NCBI GenBank assembly: GCA_026398575.1
Contig: JAPLSP010000688.1
Span: forward strand, 1 to 10,058
Origin: Candidatus Sumerlaeota bacterium
GTDB lineage: Bacteria; Sumerlaeota; Sumerlaeia; JADFCT01
Direction of reading: 5' to 3'
DNA: 10,058 nt
The notes under the pieces: model-generated
What the model saw: only the letters and a program-made list of their open reading frames with translations
Databases searched by the model: none
Told to the model about the DNA's origin: nothing
Shown here: in pieces, positions 6,077 to 10,058 of the stretch
Layout of the letters: each line of letters begins with the position of its first letter
Position numbering within the stretch: position 1 is the stretch's first letter
Program-made: the position numbers and the translations under genes

Positions 6077-6640
6077 CTATAAATCAAACACTCCCGTTAC
6101 GGTCATGTTGATAGCGGGATACTTTTTGCTGCGCACGATCACGGTCGCTTTGACAAGTTTGGGCCGTGTGGCGCCCTCGTGCTGGTCTTTCCATTCGGGC
6201 GTCACGCCGCCGGCAAAGCTGTCGGCGTATTGAAAGCGGATTTCATTCGGATAATCGCGGGGCGAAGCGCCAAGCTCCGAGGCGCTGCCGGCGATTTGGC
6301 GGATGCGCACGCCCTCGCCCCGGGGCGAAATCACCGGAAAGGCGCATGAATCCGAGCGCCAGACGCATTGGCTGGTCATCTCATCGGCGACGGACAAAGC
6401 GTGGGTACGGAATAACTCCGCCAGTCCCTGATAGACCGCCCGTGTCTCGCCGAAAACGGCGTCGGTTTCTTCCATCCGCCGCGTGTCGGTCATGAATGAC
6501 TCAGCAATGCCATACACCATGGAAGCCAGGATCGCGAAAACGGCCAGGGCAACCAGCAGCTCTACCAGCGTAAATCCGCCCGCGCGGCGGGCGCGGGGCG
6601 ATCCGGAAACCTTTGCGGACGAACGGCCCAAACGGCTCAT
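6077..6640 (-). CDS. PilW/GspJ-like prepilin
   Basis: A 187-residue minor prepilin. The class III signal is clear: a basic leader (residues 1-22, RARRAGG), cleavage expected between G22 and F23, then FTLVELLVALAVFAILASMVYG with the conserved glutamate at mature position 5 (E27). The C-terminal domain carries two cysteines (SQCVWRSDSCAF, about residues 90-100) that could form a disulfide. Members sit at the filament tip with PilV/GspI and PilX/GspK and help start assembly. Its ATG overlaps the stop of the upstream gene as ATGA (6637-6640), and GGGAGG sits six bases before it on the minus strand (6647-6652), so translation is probably coupled. PilW versus GspJ cannot be settled from sequence alone. 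Confidence 0.88.
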   Translation of the reverse strand: MSRLGRSSAKVSGSPRARRAGGFTLVELLVALAVFAILASMVYGIAESFMTDTRRMEETDAVFGETRAVYQGLAELFRTHALSVADEMTSQCVWRSDSCAFPVISPRGEGVRIRQIAGSASELGASPRDYPNEIRFQYADSFAGGVTPEWKDQHEGATRPKLVKATVIVRSKKYPAINMTVTGVFDL

Positions 6641-7125
6641 AATCCGCCTCCCGGCGCCGCATCGGACGGGCCGATCATGACTTCCGTCAGGCCGTATTGG
6701 GTCAACCGCCGCGCTTCGGTCGTCTGGCTGTCCTCATCCTTGCCCTCCCATGTCACAACGACGCCAACGCGCGTAGAGCTGGTGATCGCCAAATAGGGGC
6801 TGAGCTTCACCTGCCATTGGAAACCTTCCATTCCGGGCGTTTCGACTTTTGCCGGGGATTTCAGCGGCAGCCGCGGCGCCTGAGAAAGGCTGTCGGACGT
6901 GATCGCCTTGTAGCCAGCCGTTCGTAGGATCGCCATTTCGTTCTGCGCGATCACGGCAGCCTGGAAACGCTTTGTGTATTTGCCATTGATCCGGCGCGAC
7001 GTGGCGGCCAAATCCACCAATCCATAAAAGCCAATGATAAAGATGACCAGGGCAATCAGCACCTCGACGAGAGACATCCCTCGCGGGCGCGGCCCTGTTT
7101 TGATGTTCGGGAAAAAGGCATTCAT
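6637..7125 (-). CDS. PilV/GspI-like prepilin
   Basis: A 162-residue minor prepilin and the first gene of the pilus cluster in this window. A short leader ends RPRG (residues 13-16); cleavage is expected before M17, giving MSLVEVLIALVIFIIGFYGL with glutamate at mature position 5 (E21). The EVLIALVIFIIGFYGL run is close to the PilV style (EVLvAlvIl.iGllgl), and GspI is the alternative. The soluble part includes an alpha-helical continuation (ATSRRINGKYTKRFQAAVIAQNEM) typical of a pilin spine. The downstream prepilin gene overlaps by four bases. No strong Shine-Dalgarno adjoins the ATG at 7125; a purine run AAGAAGG lies about 18 bases upstream and partly within a hairpin (7130-7146). Confidence 0.87.
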   Translation of the reverse strand: MNAFFPNIKTGPRPRGMSLVEVLIALVIFIIGFYGLVDLAATSRRINGKYTKRFQAAVIAQNEMAILRTAGYKAITSDSLSQAPRLPLKSPAKVETPGMEGFQWQVKLSPYLAITSSTRVGVVVTWEGKDEDSQTTEARRLTQYGLTEVMIGPSDAAPGGGL

Positions 7126-7129
7126 CGCA

Positions 7130-7146
7130 AAGGATAAACTATCCTT
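7130..7146 (-). promoter_or_regulatory. Perfect hairpin before the first prepilin gene
   Basis: AAGGATA pairs with TATCCTT over seven bases with a 3-base loop. The hairpin ends four bases before the ATG at 7125. On the mRNA its 5' arm contains AAGGAT, the best Shine-Dalgarno-like sequence in the vicinity, so folding could mask it. A translational role is inference only. Confidence 0.35.
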
Positions 7147-7254
7147 CTTTTTGGGATAGACCTGCCCGCATCATAATGCGCACATGAAAACGTATTTATG
7201 CGCCGGGCAAATCCCCCAATTCAAGAGAAAAACAACAAGACCGCCCGCGCGCTA

Positions 7255-7284
7255 TTGACGCGACGCCCCCTGTGAGGGTAGATT
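7255..7284 (+). promoter_or_regulatory. Candidate sigma-70 promoter for the L,D-transpeptidase gene
   Basis: TTGACG (7255-7260, five of six consensus bases) and TAGATT (7279-7284, four of six) are separated by 18 bases. This would give a 5' leader of about 55 bases before the ATG at 7345. It lies in the divergent spacer between the prepilin cluster and the envelope cluster. Confidence 0.45.
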
Positions 7285-7344
7285 TCGAGCCGTTGCGCCT
7301 TCGCTCCAGCGGGAACGCGACTGCCGCCAGGAGGTTTTCTCATT

Positions 7345-8772
7345 ATGTCGTTCCGCTCATTTTTTCTCACTTTCTTCGTTATATTGCTGTTGGCCGGCGT
7401 CGCCGGAGGCGGCGCTTACCTGTATATGCAGCGCCGGCAAGGCTCGGTTTCGCAGGAACTGGAAAAAGCGGCGCTGCTGGCCAAGCAAGGCGAATATGAG
7501 AAGGCCCTGGAGATCGTCGAGAAGCTCCCGGCGCAGGCCAAAGGCTCGACCCTTGTGCCGAACGTCGAGATCGCGCGCATTGAAATTCTGGTGAAGCTCG
7601 GGCGCGACGCCGATGCAGCCAAATATTCCGAGGAATTCATCCAGCGGTTTGCATCCTCGCCGATGGCCGCCCTGCCTCGGGCGGTCCTCGGCCGCGCCGC
7701 CCTTGCGCGGGGTGAAAAGGACAAGGCGCGCCAGTATTTCGAAACAGCCCTGAAGGATGCGAAAGATGATCCTCAAGGACCTGCGGCGGTCCGCGCGACG
7801 CTGGGGCTGGCCAATATCATGGCCGCCGATGGCGTTCTGATCGGGGCCAAGAAGCAAATCGAGGCCTTGATGAAACTGCCGCTGGAGCCGCAGATCAAAG
7901 ATGAAGTCGAAAATGAACTCGGCTCGGTCAATATCAAATTGCTTTACGGCCGGGAGACCAGCGACAAGGACATCGTTCATGAGATGCAATCGGGAGATTC
8001 GATCGGAGACCTCAGCAAGAAATACAATGTCCCCATGACCGTCCTGATAAAGAAGAACAGCATCCTGGATCCCAGGAAAATGGGGTTGGGCCGCCGCATC
8101 ATCATTCCCATCCATGAATTCAGCATCGAGGTGGACCGGTTCTCCAACACCCTGACCGTCAAAGACAAGGGCGAGCTGTTCAAGAAATATCGTGTCCGCA
8201 CCGGCGGGGATAATTACATGACGCCCGAAGGCGATTTCGAGATCAAGAGCAAGAAAGAGAATCCGACGTGGAGCGATCCCAAGACCGCCATCCGCTATCC
8301 GGGCGGGGATCCGCACAATGAACTGGGCACGCGCTGGATGTCATTCATGGGCGCGCGCCTGGGCATTCATGGAACGATTCATCCCGATTCGATCGGCTTG
8401 TATTCATCCAACGGCTGCGTCGGCATGGCGAAGGAAGACGTCGAGGAACTCTATGACTACATCCCTTCCAAAACGCCGCTCAAAATCTTTGGCAAACAGA
8501 ATCCCCTGATCAAGAAGCGCTCCACGGAATATTTGAAGCGCTCGGCGCCGGCGCCCTTGCAGGCGGTGGGCGATGAGACCGAAGGCGGCGGCGAGGGCGT
8601 GGGCGGGCGCGATGAAAAAACAACCGGCGCCCTCAAGACAGCGCCCGGCGAAACCGGGAAATCATCGGAAAATCCGCTCTGGAAACCTCGAACCACGAAA
8701 CCGGAGCCTACGCCCAAAAAGACAAGCCCAACCCCTAAAAAGACGGAAGCTAAAAGCGACAAGAAAAAGTGA
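7345..8772 (+). CDS. Membrane-anchored L,D-transpeptidase with LysM domain
   Basis: A 475-residue envelope protein predicted to form peptidoglycan cross-links or attach proteins to the wall. A single N-terminal membrane anchor (residues 7-27) is followed by a helical, TPR-like region (about 35-195, ALLAKQGEYEKALEIVEKL, RGEKDKARQYFETALK). A LysM-like peptidoglycan-binding domain spans about 211-256 (MQSGDSIGDLSKKYNVP...GRRIIIP). The YkuD catalytic domain spans about 258-384 with IHGTIHPDSIG (H342) and SSNGCVGM (catalytic C358). The C-terminal 75 residues are low-complexity Pro/Lys/Thr (TPKKTSPTPKKTEAK), perhaps wall-spanning or disordered. AGGAGG (7329-7334) lies ten bases before the ATG. The stop (8770-8772) is four bases before the putative mlaE promoter. 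Function by catalytic motif is firm; the exact cross-link made is unknown. Confidence 0.94.
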   Translation: MSFRSFFLTFFVILLLAGVAGGGAYLYMQRRQGSVSQELEKAALLAKQGEYEKALEIVEKLPAQAKGSTLVPNVEIARIEILVKLGRDADAAKYSEEFIQRFASSPMAALPRAVLGRAALARGEKDKARQYFETALKDAKDDPQGPAAVRATLGLANIMAADGVLIGAKKQIEALMKLPLEPQIKDEVENELGSVNIKLLYGRETSDKDIVHEMQSGDSIGDLSKKYNVPMTVLIKKNSILDPRKMGLGRRIIIPIHEFSIEVDRFSNTLTVKDKGELFKKYRVRTGGDNYMTPEGDFEIKSKKENPTWSDPKTAIRYPGGDPHNELGTRWMSFMGARLGIHGTIHPDSIGLYSSNGCVGMAKEDVEELYDYIPSKTPLKIFGKQNPLIKKRSTEYLKRSAPAPLQAVGDETEGGGEGVGGRDEKTTGALKTAPGETGKSSENPLWKPRTTKPEPTPKKTSPTPKKTEAKSDKKK

Positions 8773-8776
8773 TCCC

Positions 8777-8807
8777 TTGACGGCGGTCCTGAAGCGGGGT
8801 ATATACT
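8777..8807 (+). promoter_or_regulatory. Candidate sigma-70 promoter for mlaE-mlaF
   Basis: TTGACG (8777-8782) is followed by TATATACT (8800-8807). Taking TATATA as the -10 gives 17-base spacing; taking TATACT (five of six consensus bases) gives 19. It sits directly after the transpeptidase stop and about 43 bases before the mlaE ATG, so the mla genes may be transcribed separately from the gene before them. Confidence 0.6.
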
Positions 8808-8849
8808 GCCCGCGAATAGCGCAGGCGAGATTGCGATGAGAAGCAGTTT

Positions 8850-9653
8850 ATGAGATTAATCATTGAACCCGTTATCTACTTCACGTCCTCGGTGGGAGGA
8901 AAATGCCTGCAGACGGTCCGGGAACTGGGGCGGATCGCTCTTTTCTTCCTGAGCGCCTTCGGCAAGCTTTTTTATGCGCCGTGGGGAATCCTCCGCATCC
9001 TGCAACAGGTTCATTTCATCGGCGCGAAATCGCTTCTGGTCGTCGGTCTGACGGGACTGTTTGCGGGCATGGTTTTGGGGCTTCAAGGCTACTATACCCT
9101 GGTCAAATTAGGCTCGGAATCGTTGGTGGGCGCCGTCGTGGCGTTGTCGCTGATTCGCGAACTGGGCCCTGTCCTGACGGCGCTGATGGTGACGGGGCGG
9201 GCCGGCTCCTCGATCACGGCCGAGCTCGGAATCATGCGCATCACGGAACAGATAGATGCGCTGGAGACGATGAATATTGATCCGATCAAGTTTTTGATTT
9301 CGCCGCGATTGTTCGCCTCGCTGATATGTTTTCCCCTGTTGACGGCGGTCTTTGACGTCGTGGGCATCGCCGGCGGATACCTGACGGGCGTGATGCTGCT
9401 GGGCGTCAATTCGGGAACGTATCTGCGGCACATGGAAAGCTCGGTCGAGATGAAGGACGTCTCGGGCGGGTTCATCAAGTCTGTTATCTTCGCCATCATT
9501 GTTTGCATCATCTGCTGCTATCTGGGCCATCATGTGCAGCGTCGCAAGGAATTTGGCGCGCGCGGCGTGAGCTTCGCGACGACGGCGGCCGTGGTGACTT
9601 CGAGCGTCTTGATCCTGGTCTTTGACTATGTGCTGACTTCTTTTCTTCTCTAG
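8850..9653 (+). CDS. mlaE: MlaE family lipid ABC transporter permease
   Basis: A 267-residue inner-membrane permease of the Mla/MCE phospholipid transport system, which moves lipids between inner and outer membranes with MlaF (ATPase) and an MCE-domain protein. The family core is clear at residues 104-141: ELGPVLTALMVTGRAGSS, then ITEQIDALETM, the coupling region that contacts the ATPase. Hydrophobic segments lie at about 55-80, 86-116, 148-186, 205-226 and 243-265. Length matches the family (about 260). The ATG at 8850 has a modest GAGAAG six bases upstream; a five-codon frame (ATG 8836, stop TGA 8851-8853) overlaps it as ATGA. mlaF begins seven bases after the stop. The gene order permease then ATPase differs from E. 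coli mlaFEDCB but is common elsewhere. Confidence 0.96.
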   Translation: MRLIIEPVIYFTSSVGGKCLQTVRELGRIALFFLSAFGKLFYAPWGILRILQQVHFIGAKSLLVVGLTGLFAGMVLGLQGYYTLVKLGSESLVGAVVALSLIRELGPVLTALMVTGRAGSSITAELGIMRITEQIDALETMNIDPIKFLISPRLFASLICFPLLTAVFDVVGIAGGYLTGVMLLGVNSGTYLRHMESSVEMKDVSGGFIKSVIFAIIVCIICCYLGHHVQRRKEFGARGVSFATTAAVVTSSVLILVFDYVLTSFLL

Positions 9654-9660
9654 GCGGATC

Positions 9661-10058
9661 ATGGGCGAAACCATCATTCAGTTGACGAATATCCATAAAT
9701 CCTTCGGCACGAACCATGTGCTGCAAGGAGTGGACTTGACCATCGAACAGGGGATGGTCACGACCATTATCGGCCGCAGCGGAATCGGCAAAAGCGTCCT
9801 CTTGAAGCATTTCATCGGTCTCATTCAGCCGGACGAGGGAGAGATACTGTTTCATAATCGCAGTCTGAAGGAAATGTCCCGCGCCGAACGCCGGGAATTA
9901 AAGCGCAAGTTCAGCTACATGTTTCAGCAATTGGCGCTGTTCGACTCGATGACCGTGCTCGAAAACGTCGCCATGCCGCTGGAGGAGACCACCCGGCTGA
10001 CCCGGATGCAGATTCAAAAGCGGGCGTTGGAAAGAATCGCCCAGATGGATTTGCACGG
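9661..10058 (+). CDS. mlaF: MlaF family ABC transporter ATP-binding protein (3' truncated by window)
   Basis: The first 132 residues of an ABC ATPase, open at the window edge. It opens MGETIIQLTNIHKSFG with the A-loop region, then Walker A GRSGIGKS (residues 38-45) and Q-loop region YMFQQLALFDSMTVLENVAMPL (86-107). The LF(D)SMTV.ENV.(M/F)PL run is characteristic of the MlaF/Ttg2A branch, and its position seven bases after mlaE supports this. It would energise lipid transport through MlaE. The signature motif, Walker B and H-loop lie beyond the window. The ribosome-binding site is weak (GGCGGA overlapping the spacer), consistent with translational coupling to mlaE. Confidence 0.95.
   Translation, partial: MGETIIQLTNIHKSFGTNHVLQGVDLTIEQGMVTTIIGRSGIGKSVLLKHFIGLIQPDEGEILFHNRSLKEMSRAERRELKRKFSYMFQQLALFDSMTVLENVAMPLEETTRLTRMQIQKRALERIAQMDLH

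Noticed and set aside
7126..7260. Minus-strand sigma-70 promoter for the prepilin operon
   Set aside because: A TATGAT box is present, but no -35 element at proper spacing matches better than three of six bases.
7357..8316. Minus-strand 319-residue frame opposite the L,D-transpeptidase
   Set aside because: It is antisense to the LysM and catalytic domains, with no ribosome-binding site and no recognisable motif.
8836..8853. Five-codon leader peptide before mlaE
   Set aside because: ATG AGA AGC AGT TTA TGA overlaps the mlaE start as ATGA, but it has no ribosome-binding site of its own and could easily be chance.

Overview
The window comes from a Gram-negative (diderm) bacterium. It carries an Mla-type outer-membrane lipid transport system, an L,D-transpeptidase and a type IV pilus / type II secretion machine. 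Most genes are GC-rich by eye, while 2134-2760 and roughly 420-640 are visibly more AT-rich. Expanded intergenic short repeats, a REP-like inverted repeat and the gene style would fit a PVC-superphylum or related environmental lineage. That placement is a weak inference, because no rRNA or other taxonomic marker is present.

Layout: positions 1-749 hold no convincing gene but contain several repeats, including a perfect 33-base GA run. The minus strand from 7125 down to 750 is a pilus/secretion cluster. In transcription order it has a PilV/GspI-like minor prepilin (7125-6637), a PilW/GspJ-like prepilin (6640-6077, ATGA overlap), a PilX/GspK-like protein (6012-5473), the assembly ATPase GspE/PilB (5265-3034) and the inner-membrane platform protein GspF/PilC (2066-750). 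Together these would assemble a pilus or pseudopilus: the prepilins prime or cap the filament, the ATPase powers it, and GspF couples the ATPase to the filament base. The gspE-gspF junction is split by about 970 bases holding a nested REP-like inverted repeat, a small uncharacterised protein, an orphan UPF0175 antitoxin-like gene, and a 3' fragment of what looks like its DUF3368 (PIN-like) toxin partner.

The plus strand from 7345 onward is an envelope cluster: a membrane-anchored L,D-transpeptidase with LysM domain, then mlaE (permease) and the start of mlaF (ATPase), which runs off the window. Candidate sigma-70 promoters lie in front of the transpeptidase and in front of mlaE. The divergent spacer 7126-7344 separates the two clusters.

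The most unusual feature is in the spacers of the pilus cluster. They are largely built of 7-base tandem repeats. Five arrays with different sequences share a common skeleton, NNNNRAY on the coding strand (about 24 of 26 units). One array runs into the start codon and leader of the PilX/GspK-like gene. The core genes are of known families. The repeat families and the decayed toxin-antitoxin remnant are what deserve a second look. I did not find a convincing wholly new system.
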